From assembly GCA_002773545.1 (NCBI GenBank), contig PFAV01000048.1:184-8172 (forward strand): 7,989 nt of DNA, written 5' to 3'. A program made the translations under genes and the position numbers. The stretch's first letter is position 1; the number at the start of each line of letters is the position of its first letter. Source of the DNA: a bacterium (Candidatus Gribaldobacteria) CG10_big_fil_rev_8_21_14_0_10_41_12. GTDB lineage: Bacteria; Patescibacteriota; Minisyncoccia; Minisyncoccales; CG1-02-41-26. Below are positions 1 through 6,301 of this stretch, one piece after another. The notes beneath the pieces are model-generated. The model was not told where the DNA came from and ran no database searches. It saw nothing but the letters and a program-made list of their open reading frames with translations.

Positions 1-46
1 TAACGAGTGCGCTGCGAAAAGTTACGCGGAGCAATACCGAAAATGA
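1..46 (+). CDS. C-terminal tail of an upstream gene (partial)
   Basis: Starting from base 2, the reading frame is open for 14 codons (NECAAKSYAEQYRK) and stops at TGA 44-46, 15 bases before the next start. This fits the tail of a gene whose body lies left of the window. The spacing suggests that it shares a transcript with the next gene. A second possibility cannot be excluded: the frame starting at base 3 runs to TGA 63-65, which would give an ATGA overlap with the next gene, the arrangement used at two other junctions in this window. The frame ending at 46 is preferred because its residues look more protein-like and the other frame uses several Arg codons and runs through the ribosome binding site. 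The fragment is too short to assign a function. Confidence 0.3.
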   Translation, partial: NECAAKSYAEQYRK

Positions 47-61
47 AAGAGGAGGTTTCTT

Positions 62-784
62 ATGAGCACAATGGTTAGAAATGCGTTAATAGGCGTCGGA
101 GTAATTTTAGTAATTGCTGCCTTTTATTTTTTGCTGGCTAGGCCATATATGGAAGCAAAGGACAGGGGGCAGGCAAGGATAATAGAGCAAGTGGCAAAGG
201 CGGAAAAGGCCAAACAGGAATTCGCGGCCAAGCAGGCGAAAGAGGCCGAAGAACAGGCAGCCAGAGAAGCCAAAGCGGTGGCAGAAGAAGCAGCCAAACT
301 GAAGATGGTGCAGGAGATGGCTACTGTTAGGCAGGGCGAAGGCGTTGAGCATGCCCTGATACGGCAACTGGTTGATAACCCCGGTATTATGAACGGGATT
401 AAGGTGAAGATCGGAGAGAAGGAGTATGATCTCGCCTATTCCGGGGAAAGTTCTGAAAAGAAGGCAGTTAAGAAATGGGCACAATCTAAGGCCCATCTAA
501 TTGCGATTGCCTCTGGTTATGTAGATCAGAAAACCGGCAGGCAAATTAGGATAAAGAAACCAAACGAGGTAGCTTTCATTCTTAAGGCAGTAGATAGCAA
601 ATTTAACATTGATATCTACAAAAAAGAACTCAAGACCGCGGATGAAAAGGTTGCTGATGCAGAATTTGGTAGCGAGCCATGTTATAGCATCGGCGGGTTA
701 GGGGTTGATTATCAAGCGACTTTTTGGGCAGATGTCAAGAATGTCGGTTTTTATGAGTATATCTGGACACCGGCACGGGAATGA
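62..784 (+). CDS. Membrane-anchored coiled-coil protein, unknown function
   Basis: The 240-residue product has one hydrophobic segment near the N-terminus (about residues 8-26, LIGVGVILVIAAFYFLLA). An Ala/Lys/Glu-rich stretch follows (about 30-88) with strong alpha-helical, coiled-coil character, resembling the stalk of TolA-like proteins in composition only. The C-terminal part (about 89-240) is a globular domain I cannot assign to a named family. It opens with VRQGEGVEHALIRQL, whose V-x-x-G-E-G pattern recalls the start of LysM-like modules, and contains GYVDQKTGRQIRI at about 152-164. The topology is probably a short cytoplasmic N-terminus, a single anchor, and a long stalk with its head outside the membrane. 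The start is set by GGAGGT at 51-56, five bases upstream; the internal Met4 lacks comparable spacing. The next genes encode exported proteins, so a cell-envelope role is plausible but not shown. Confidence 0.8.
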   Translation: MSTMVRNALIGVGVILVIAAFYFLLARPYMEAKDRGQARIIEQVAKAEKAKQEFAAKQAKEAEEQAAREAKAVAEEAAKLKMVQEMATVRQGEGVEHALIRQLVDNPGIMNGIKVKIGEKEYDLAYSGESSEKKAVKKWAQSKAHLIAIASGYVDQKTGRQIRIKKPNEVAFILKAVDSKFNIDIYKKELKTADEKVADAEFGSEPCYSIGGLGVDYQATFWADVKNVGFYEYIWTPARE

Positions 785-839
785 AATGCGGTATAACTCC
801 AGCTACCAATAAGACTTATTCTTAAATTTTTATCTAAGG

Positions 840-922
840 CAATGTCCGATGGGACATTGATAAAAGATCTCCGATTGGAGATTTGTTTAATTGCCGATTG
901 GCAGTTAAGCCGCTGATTAGCG
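840..922 (+). repeat. Four tandem hairpins with a shared GATT/GATG loop
   Basis: Four inverted repeats stand in a row in the 218-base gap between two genes, and each closes on a loop of GATT or GATG. Hairpin 1 (840-859) is caatgtcc-GATG-ggacattg, 8 bp and perfect. Hairpin 2 (865-884) has core atctcc-GATT-ggagat and extends to 8 bp with one G-T pair. Hairpin 3 (887-908) is ttaattgcc-GATT-ggcagttaa, 9 bp with one wobble. Hairpin 4 (911-922) is cgct-GATT-agcg, 4 bp. The first three share CCGAT(T/G)GG at the tip while their stems differ in sequence yet stay paired. No T-tract follows, so they are not ordinary intrinsic terminators. The role is unknown: RNA processing or stability, a protein-binding array, or a dispersed repeat family are all possible. 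The rest of the gap (925-1000) is purine-rich and I see no promoter in it. Confidence 0.7.
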
Positions 923-1002
923 CCAGAAGATGAAGAGGAAAGAGAAGTTAAGAGAGATGAGCAAGAGGCAGTTGAATCCAGCAAGAGAGGAGGAAAAAGC
1001 GG

Positions 1003-2583
1003 ATGAAGCGGATATTGATGATCCTGATTATGGCTGTGTTCGTTTTGGCAGCGGCAACAGCCCAAGCCGAAACTTACCAAGTTGTTAAAGGAGATTGCTT
1101 GTCTAAAATCGCCCAAAAGTTTCATGTCAGCTGGACAAAGCTGTTTAAGGCGAATAAGACAATAATCTCTAATCCCGACCTGATATTTCCTAATCAGGTG
1201 TTACGGGTTCCGGAAAAAGGGTCGGGTAGGGTCACAGCTTTATCCAACAAAGCCAAGCCTTTTTTCTGGAAAAATCCTAACGCCAATTCATTTGGCCGAC
1301 GTGATTTCATTAAGGCAATTAATATGTTTAATCTTCCGCAAGAAGTGAAAACACTGCTGATTGCCGAAGTGAATAGCGGCCGATTTGAATGGCACCAAAT
1401 TAGGTTTGGCGACTATTTTGAGCAAATGGCCTCTGACAATTATCGCATTGTTAAGAACGTTTATGCTCAATGGAAGCCAGGCCGGTTGTTAGCGGCGAAA
1501 AAATATTCGGTCAAATATAAGGATAAAGTTTATTATTTGGCTGATCCTTTGATTTGCCACAATTGGGCCTGGTGGAGCGAGATTGAGAAGGCGGTTAAGC
1601 CACCTGCTGAAAAGCCGCCAGAGGTTGTAGCAGTACCACCCCCACCACCCCCTCCACCACCGGAACAGCCGAAACCTCTAATGATGATGTTGATTCCAGC
1701 GGAGGAAGAGGAAGCGCCAGCAGTAGCGGTTCAGCAGGTAACTCCAGCGAAAACGATACGCAAGTTTGGAAAATGCCGGCCTGATTGGGAAGCTTGGGCT
1801 TACAGCGGCGTCCATGTGGGCGCGCAGTCGCAGAATAGAAAAAACTGGGATATGTATTACGGGGGAAACATCAGCTTTTTTCCCTGCAAAACCCGATTAG
1901 GCAAAGGAATTTTCCGCGCCGGACCATCAGCTCAATTTGTGGGATGGGAAGGCAGAGTAGAAGATAAAATTAGCTATCGTGGAGATATGGCTTTATTCGG
2001 CGGTGAAGCCCAATACATTACGGGCAAAACCAAAGATTATCTTAAAGTACTTTATGGTACTAAGATGGGCGACGTATGGGGAAAAGATTTTCCCTATGAA
2101 TCGTCCGAGAAGAACCGTATGTACGCGGTGGAGGGCGCGCACCAATGGTGGTACGGTCGAAAGAGAAAATGGTTTAGAGAGTTTGAAGTCGGGTTCCGCC
2201 TTGAGTTAGCCGAGCCGGGCAAGAAGCATTCCAGCTTTGCCGGAGTACCAATAGATGATCCAGCGCAGGATCAATCGTTTTATTCAATACGCGGCAAGAC
2301 GGAATATTACGCTAAGGGGCCGGTTACTTTAACGGCCGAAAACAGTTGGGGTTACCGGGGGTTTGATCAATCCATAGTAATGGAACCTCGGGCTGGCGTT
2401 AAGTTGTATGATACAATTGAGTTTGATGTATCATATAGCTGGATAGAGCATAGTCAGAATGACATGGTGGGAGCGCATATTATACTCAATGCCAGCAAAC
2501 TGACTAAAATTTTAATTAAAAAATTCAAGGCCAAGGCCAAAAAGGCTGAGAAAACAACCGAAAAACAGGAGGTAGTAAAATGA
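1003..2583 (+). CDS. Secreted LysM protein with polyproline linker and beta-rich C-terminal domain
   Basis: The 526-residue product begins with a signal peptide (1-22, cleavage likely after AQA). A LysM peptidoglycan-binding module follows (about 25-70; YQVVKGDCLSKIAQKF then N-x-DLIFPNQVLRVP), which normally binds N-acetylglucosamine-containing glycan. Residues 80-195 form an unassigned domain ending in ADPLICHNWAWW. A linker of about 200-250 contains nine consecutive prolines (212-220) and an acidic patch. The C-terminal half (about 257-495) is rich in Tyr/Trp/Phe and Gly with alternating polar/apolar segments, suggesting many beta strands. It could be an outer-membrane-barrel-like or surface beta domain, but the protein ends in a Lys/Ala-rich basic tail (about 502-526), not the terminal aromatic residue usual for barrels. 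GGAGG at 989-993 fixes the start. The stop overlaps the next start (ATGA). A cell-wall-bound surface or scaffold role is inferred. Confidence 0.85.
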   Translation: MKRILMILIMAVFVLAAATAQAETYQVVKGDCLSKIAQKFHVSWTKLFKANKTIISNPDLIFPNQVLRVPEKGSGRVTALSNKAKPFFWKNPNANSFGRRDFIKAINMFNLPQEVKTLLIAEVNSGRFEWHQIRFGDYFEQMASDNYRIVKNVYAQWKPGRLLAAKKYSVKYKDKVYYLADPLICHNWAWWSEIEKAVKPPAEKPPEVVAVPPPPPPPPPEQPKPLMMMLIPAEEEEAPAVAVQQVTPAKTIRKFGKCRPDWEAWAYSGVHVGAQSQNRKNWDMYYGGNISFFPCKTRLGKGIFRAGPSAQFVGWEGRVEDKISYRGDMALFGGEAQYITGKTKDYLKVLYGTKMGDVWGKDFPYESSEKNRMYAVEGAHQWWYGRKRKWFREFEVGFRLELAEPGKKHSSFAGVPIDDPAQDQSFYSIRGKTEYYAKGPVTLTAENSWGYRGFDQSIVMEPRAGVKLYDTIEFDVSYSWIEHSQNDMVGAHIILNASKLTKILIKKFKAKAKKAEKTTEKQEVVK

Positions 2584-3011
2584 AAAAGTTAGTAGTTTTT
2601 TTTAGCGTGCTAACGCTGATAGCGTTAGCGGGAGTCGCGTTCGCGCAGGATAATGTCTGCCCAAGGCCATGGGCAGAAAATCGGGATGTAATTTATCCCG
2701 ACTGCGCGATCAAGGCAGGGTTCGCCCATGAATCCCCGGCGAATGGACCATTCTACATCGCCTATGACGATAACGAATGGTTCGTGACGGACGCCGAGTA
2801 CCAGAAATACAAACCGGTTCTGGTGCGAACTAAAGATGGCAACTGGAAAGCCGCAGGCATGAGAGGGCAACGGCATCACCCGGTGATTTTAAAGGGTGGT
2901 TCCCCGATCTGGCTGAAGATTGAAAATGTGTATAATCTGCCAAATCAGGGAACGGTCAGGAACGGTATTGACTATACCAATCCTGACGGCCCATGCTTCC
3001 TGGTGGAGTAG
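2580..3011 (+). CDS. Small secreted protein of unknown family
   Basis: The 143-residue product has a clear signal peptide (lysines at 2-3, hydrophobic core about 4-20, likely cleavage after AFA at 22). The mature part is about 121 residues with three cysteines (27, 42, 139) and many aromatic, Gly and Pro residues, and no further membrane segment. It has the look of a compact extracytoplasmic beta-rich domain, perhaps with a disulfide. I do not recognise the family. AGGAGGT at 2567-2573 lies six bases before the ATG and inside the end of the LysM gene, whose stop overlaps this start by four bases, so the two are almost certainly co-translated. A strong intrinsic terminator follows directly, making this the last gene of its operon. 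A partnership with the LysM protein at the cell surface is inferred from position only. Confidence 0.85.
   Translation: MKKLVVFFSVLTLIALAGVAFAQDNVCPRPWAENRDVIYPDCAIKAGFAHESPANGPFYIAYDDNEWFVTDAEYQKYKPVLVRTKDGNWKAAGMRGQRHHPVILKGGSPIWLKIENVYNLPNQGTVRNGIDYTNPDGPCFLVE
2608..2630 (+). other. Hairpin inside a signal-peptide coding sequence
   Basis: The sequence gctaacgct-GAT-agcgttagc (2609-2629) is a perfect 9-bp inverted repeat, extended by one G-T pair at 2608/2630. It starts 28 bases into the gene at 2580, within the codons of the signal-peptide core (LTLIALAG). Its tip CGCTGATAGCG differs by one base from the fourth intergenic hairpin (CGCTGATTAGCG, 911-922). It may slow ribosomes during export or affect mRNA stability; chance cannot be excluded. 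Confidence 0.4.
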
Positions 3012-3027
3012 CGAACGGAGAGGACAA

Positions 3028-3075
3028 AAGGGTGCTAAGTTTTTCACAAGAAAAACAAAGCACCCTTCTTTTTTT
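3028..3075 (+). terminator. Intrinsic (rho-independent) terminator
   Basis: A 9-bp outer stem (aagggtgct 3028-3036 with agcaccctt 3059-3067) is followed, after a symmetric AA/AA internal loop, by a 7-bp inner stem (gtttttc 3039-3045 with gaaaaac 3050-3056) and an ACAA loop. A run of seven T follows at 3069-3075 after a single C. It begins 17 bases after the stop at 3011. It ends the left operon and marks the point where base composition drops sharply. Confidence 0.9.
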
Positions 3076-3080
3076 ACTCC

Positions 3081-3108
3081 TTGACTTTTTATTCAAATAT
3101 GCTATTTT
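3081..3108 (+). promoter_or_regulatory. Promoter of the surface-glycan operon
   Basis: A -35 box TTGACT (3081-3086) lies 16 bases before a -10 box TATTTT (3103-3108), which is preceded by TG at 3100-3101 and so forms an extended -10. Transcription should start near 3115, giving an untranslated leader of only about 18 bases before the ATG at 3133. That leader is A/T-only apart from its first G residues and has no Shine-Dalgarno sequence. The box sits immediately after the terminator of the previous operon. Confidence 0.7.
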
Positions 3109-3132
3109 AAAAAGTTAGTTTAATATAATATT

Positions 3133-4512
3133 ATGAGTTCAAATAAAGAGAATTTAAACGAGGCTAAGCAGAAATTTATCAAGCTATTGGCACTTGTTGT
3201 TTTACTATTTTTATTTTTAATTATTTTTAATTTAGCAAGTTTATACACTATTTTTGCCATAATTTTTTTATTTATTAGCTATTTATTATTACGAAATTAT
3301 ATTTGGCTTTTTTTAATTTTAGCTTTGCCGGCTTTGGCTTTTGGCCAGTTTATAAATATTCCCCTTACGGTCAATTGGGTTTACGAAGCCAGTTTAACGG
3401 AAGTTTTAATAATCACGGCAACTCTGATATTTTTTATTGATAAATTTATTAATAGTAAAATCGGCGGAATTAAAATTAATAGCCTGTTATTTTTACTTTT
3501 TATTTATTTTTTATTATCAATAATTTCTTTTTTTCACATCATAGACTTCCGGCTTTATATTTTTGGTTTAAAATTAATCGCTTTTAGTTTTTTGGTTTAT
3601 TTTTTAACCTTAAATTTAATAGATAACAAGAATAAAATTAAAGTTTTTCTTTATAGTCTGGCCGCGACTGTTTTAATTTTAGCCAGCCAACTTTTTATAA
3701 AGTTTTACCAAATGGGCTGGTCAACCAAATTCTTTTTTGAAAGAAATTTTATCACCATACCCTTGGGTCCGATTGCTACAGCCGCGGCTATCTTAGTTTT
3801 GATTTTACCCATAATTTTAAGCTTTTATTTTTATTTAGACAATGCCAATAAGGCCAAGCCGTTTTTATTTTTTATTTTTTTAATCGGCTGTTTAGCCCTG
3901 TTTTTAACTTTAGGCAAAGCGGCAATTTTTAGTTTAGCTTTGGGCTTATTTTATTTATTTATTAAATTAAAAAATAAAAGAGTGATTTTTATCTTAGCCC
4001 TAATGGCTTTTATGATTTTAAGTTTTATTTTTTTCAATTCGTTTTTTACCGGTTTATGTGAACGTTTAAGCAACACTTTTATAGACACGAACAGCAAGTT
4101 TAGGATTTTAGAATACCAGACCGGCTGGAAACTGATTAGTGATAATTTTTGGCTGGGCGTGGGTCCGGGCCAGCAGCTTTATTATTTTAAAAAAATGTTA
4201 AATTTTGAAACTGCCCAGTTGATCAATAATTTTTTCCTGCAATCCTGGATTGATTTAGGACTGACCGGCCTGGCGCTCATATTTTTTATGTTAATTAAAA
4301 TCATTAAACAAGTGGTCGGTTTAGCCGGAAAAATCAGCGGTAATAATTTATACATTTATTACGGCTTTATAGCCGCGCTGCTAGTCAGCTTGGTTAACGG
4401 TTTGGCGGAAGTGACATTTTTTGCCTTGTCTTACGGCATAATTTTTTGGGCAATTATCGGCGTGTTACATAATTTGGATAAATATGAAAAAATTATCAGT
4501 CATAATAATTAA
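3133..4512 (+). CDS. O-antigen ligase / polymerase-like polytopic membrane protein (Wzy_C type)
   Basis: The 459-residue product is almost entirely hydrophobic, with about 12-14 predicted membrane segments. A longer non-membrane loop (about 303-366) carries the family signature R-x2-EYQ-x-GW-x-LI-x-DN-x-WLGVGPG (324-346). Proteins of this family (WaaL ligases, Wzy polymerases) transfer or polymerise lipid-linked glycans on the outer face of the membrane. After the loop comes INNFFLQSWIDLGLTGL (364-380), matching the family's usual HN-x-x-L...G-x-x-GL block, but the usual His is Asn365 here. It is first in an operon with two glycosyltransferase genes, with its last 29 bases overlapping the next gene. 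No Shine-Dalgarno precedes the ATG; the start is chosen from promoter position and the charged N-terminus before the first membrane segment. Whether it acts as ligase or polymerase cannot be told from sequence. Confidence 0.8.
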   Translation: MSSNKENLNEAKQKFIKLLALVVLLFLFLIIFNLASLYTIFAIIFLFISYLLLRNYIWLFLILALPALAFGQFINIPLTVNWVYEASLTEVLIITATLIFFIDKFINSKIGGIKINSLLFLLFIYFLLSIISFFHIIDFRLYIFGLKLIAFSFLVYFLTLNLIDNKNKIKVFLYSLAATVLILASQLFIKFYQMGWSTKFFFERNFITIPLGPIATAAAILVLILPIILSFYFYLDNANKAKPFLFFIFLIGCLALFLTLGKAAIFSLALGLFYLFIKLKNKRVIFILALMAFMILSFIFFNSFFTGLCERLSNTFIDTNSKFRILEYQTGWKLISDNFWLGVGPGQQLYYFKKMLNFETAQLINNFFLQSWIDLGLTGLALIFFMLIKIIKQVVGLAGKISGNNLYIYYGFIAALLVSLVNGLAEVTFFALSYGIIFWAIIGVLHNLDKYEKIISHNN

Positions 4513-6301
4513 TTATAATACTCCGGCTATAACCGAAAAAGCCATCAGGGCGTTTCAGAAAAATGCCACTGGTCTTGATTATGAAATTATTTTAATTGAC
4601 AATAATTCCAGCCAAAAAATTTCTGATGATATTATCAAAGAATTAAATCTAAAGTATATTATTAATGACCAAAATTTAGGTTTTGCCAAAGCCATTAATC
4701 AGGGTATTAAGGCGGCTCGTGCCGAATATATTTTACTTTTAAATTCAGATGTAATAGTTGAAAAGCAGGCTATAGCTGAATTATTGGGATATTTTGAGAA
4801 AGAAAATCAGGCGGGAATTATCGGCCCGAAATTTATTTATCCTGATGGAAAAAATCAGATAAGTTCGGGAAAATTTTCTAATTTTTGGTGCGAGTTATTC
4901 CGCTTTACCTTGCTTTATAAAATACTGCCATTCGGCATATATAATAAAGATTTTAAAAATGTTAGATCAGTTGACTGGCTAAGCGGCGGTTGTATATTAA
5001 TTAGACAGCAGGTGATTGAGCGAATTGGTTTGTTTAACGAGAATTATTTTTTCGGCACAGAAGACAAAGATTTTTGTTTGCGGGCAAAGAATAACGGCTG
5101 GCAGGTTATTTATTATCCCCCAGCGCAGGTCATACATCATCATGGTTTTTCTTCCGGCGGCCGCAGAGCCACCAGCCGTCTAGAAATGGAACGAGATGCT
5201 GAAGATTATTTTTTGGCTAAAAATTTTCCCCAAAAGATATTGGCGCGCTTTTTAATCAGGCAAATATATAATTTGAAAATATTAATTTTTAGTATTTTGG
5301 GTCTTGGCCAAAAAACAAAAAGATATTTGCCGATTGATGCTACTATTGCCGTAACTTATAAATGCAACAGTCGTTGCCAGATGTGTAATATCTGGCAGAC
5401 AAAAAATCCTGGGAATTTGCCGGTTAAATATTTTTATAATTTGAGCAAAAGTTTAAAGTATATTAATTTAAGCGGCGGCGAGCCATTTCTGCGACCGGAC
5501 TTGCCAGAAATAGTAAAAATCATTAAACAGGCAAGCCCCGGAGCGCAAATTATTATTTCAAGCAATGGTTTAGCCAGCGACTTGATTGAGCAGACGACTA
5601 AACAGATATTAGCCATTGATAAAAATATCGGCATCAGAATTTCTTTGGACGGAATCGGTGGTGCGCATGACAAGATTCGCGGTATCGCCGGCATTTATCA
5701 GCATGTTTTAAAAACTATCAGCGCGTTTAAAAATTTAGGTATAAAGAATTTAGGTTTTAGTTTTACTGTCATGGATGACAATATTAATGAGTTAAAAGCA
5801 GTCTATGATTTATCAAAAAGCATGGGACTGGAGCTGGCCTTGGCCTTGGTGCAAAATTCAGAAATTTATTTTCAAAAAAATGATAATAAACTAGCGCAAA
5901 TTAAACAAGTAGAAGATAATTTAAAATATATTATTTGCCAAGAGCTAAAAAGCCGGAATATTAAAAGATGGTTCAGGGCTTATTATGATTATGGCCTTTT
6001 GTATTTTGCCAAATATGGAAAAAGATTATTGCCTAGCGGCGCCGGATTTGATTCATTATTTATTGATCCATCAGGTGATATTTTCCCTAGCAATTTAATT
6101 AATATAAAGATGGGGAACATGGGCCAAGGTAAGCTGAATAAAATTTGGAATTCAAAGCTGGCCGAAGAGGTTAGACAAAAAATAAAACAAGATAATATTT
6201 CTGAAAGTTGGATTATTTGCACTATTAGAGGGGAAATAAAAAAGCATTTATTTAAAATCGCTTTTTGGATTTTAAGAAATAAATTTTTTTCTAATTTATG
6301 A
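4484..6301 (+). CDS. Fusion of GT2 glycosyltransferase and radical SAM enzyme
   Basis: The 605-residue product joins two enzymes. Residues 1-255 are a family-2 (GT-A) glycosyltransferase of the rhamnosyltransferase-like type: SVIIINYNT (5-13), IDNNSS (38-43), NSD (87-89) at the metal-binding DxD position, WLSGGC (165-170) and GTEDKDFCLRAKNNGW (191-206) with the acidic catalytic pair. A link of about 25-30 residues (256-283) leads to a radical SAM domain: CNSRCQMC (C294, C298, C301) binding the [4Fe-4S] cluster, GGEPF (331-335) for SAM, then SLDG (387-390). The end (about 517-605) resembles a SPASM-type region (SLFIDPSGDIFPSN, then WIICT), but Ser stands where cluster cysteines are expected (518, 536, 575). 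The frame is continuous with no in-frame Met near the junction that could start the second half alone. It overlaps both neighbours (29 and 4 bases). The sugar donor and the radical substrate are unknown. Confidence 0.88.
   Translation: MKKLSVIIINYNTPAITEKAIRAFQKNATGLDYEIILIDNNSSQKISDDIIKELNLKYIINDQNLGFAKAINQGIKAARAEYILLLNSDVIVEKQAIAELLGYFEKENQAGIIGPKFIYPDGKNQISSGKFSNFWCELFRFTLLYKILPFGIYNKDFKNVRSVDWLSGGCILIRQQVIERIGLFNENYFFGTEDKDFCLRAKNNGWQVIYYPPAQVIHHHGFSSGGRRATSRLEMERDAEDYFLAKNFPQKILARFLIRQIYNLKILIFSILGLGQKTKRYLPIDATIAVTYKCNSRCQMCNIWQTKNPGNLPVKYFYNLSKSLKYINLSGGEPFLRPDLPEIVKIIKQASPGAQIIISSNGLASDLIEQTTKQILAIDKNIGIRISLDGIGGAHDKIRGIAGIYQHVLKTISAFKNLGIKNLGFSFTVMDDNINELKAVYDLSKSMGLELALALVQNSEIYFQKNDNKLAQIKQVEDNLKYIICQELKSRNIKRWFRAYYDYGLLYFAKYGKRLLPSGAGFDSLFIDPSGDIFPSNLINIKMGNMGQGKLNKIWNSKLAEEVRQKIKQDNISESWIICTIRGEIKKHLFKIAFWILRNKFFSNL

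Noticed and set aside
107..496. Open minus-strand frame of 129 codons
   Set aside because: It lies opposite the 62-784 gene, has a low-complexity Leu/Phe/Cys product caused by the Ala/Lys/Glu-rich coding strand, and no ribosome site or promoter.
808..831. Possible intrinsic terminator after the 62-784 gene (aataa-gac-ttatt followed by TTTTT)
   Set aside because: A 5-bp A/T-only stem with a three-base loop, and the T-run is 6 bases away from the stem; too weak to call.
840..922. CRISPR array or tRNA-like element
   Set aside because: Units are hairpins of varying sequence with uneven spacing of 19-25 bases and no identical repeats or spacers; no cloverleaf or CCA-type end fits.
930..1088. Small + strand frame of 52 codons starting in the gap and overlapping the LysM gene start
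   Set aside because: No ribosome binding site before 930, a highly charged low-complexity product, and it uses the LysM gene's own ribosome site as coding sequence.
751..1125. Open minus-strand frame of 124 codons covering the intergenic gap
   Set aside because: It crosses the hairpin array and two gene ends on the other strand. The product is Ser/Leu-rich and non-descript, the mirror of the polypurine stretch at 925-1000.
3133..4512. Possible flippase (Wzx/MurJ-like) assignment for the polytopic protein
   Set aside because: The long loop with the R...EYQ-GW...WLGVGPG block is typical of Wzy_C/O-antigen ligase proteins, not of flippases.
5434..5694. Minus-strand frame of 86 codons inside the radical SAM domain
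   Set aside because: Shadow of a well-supported gene with intact motifs on the + strand; no initiation signals.
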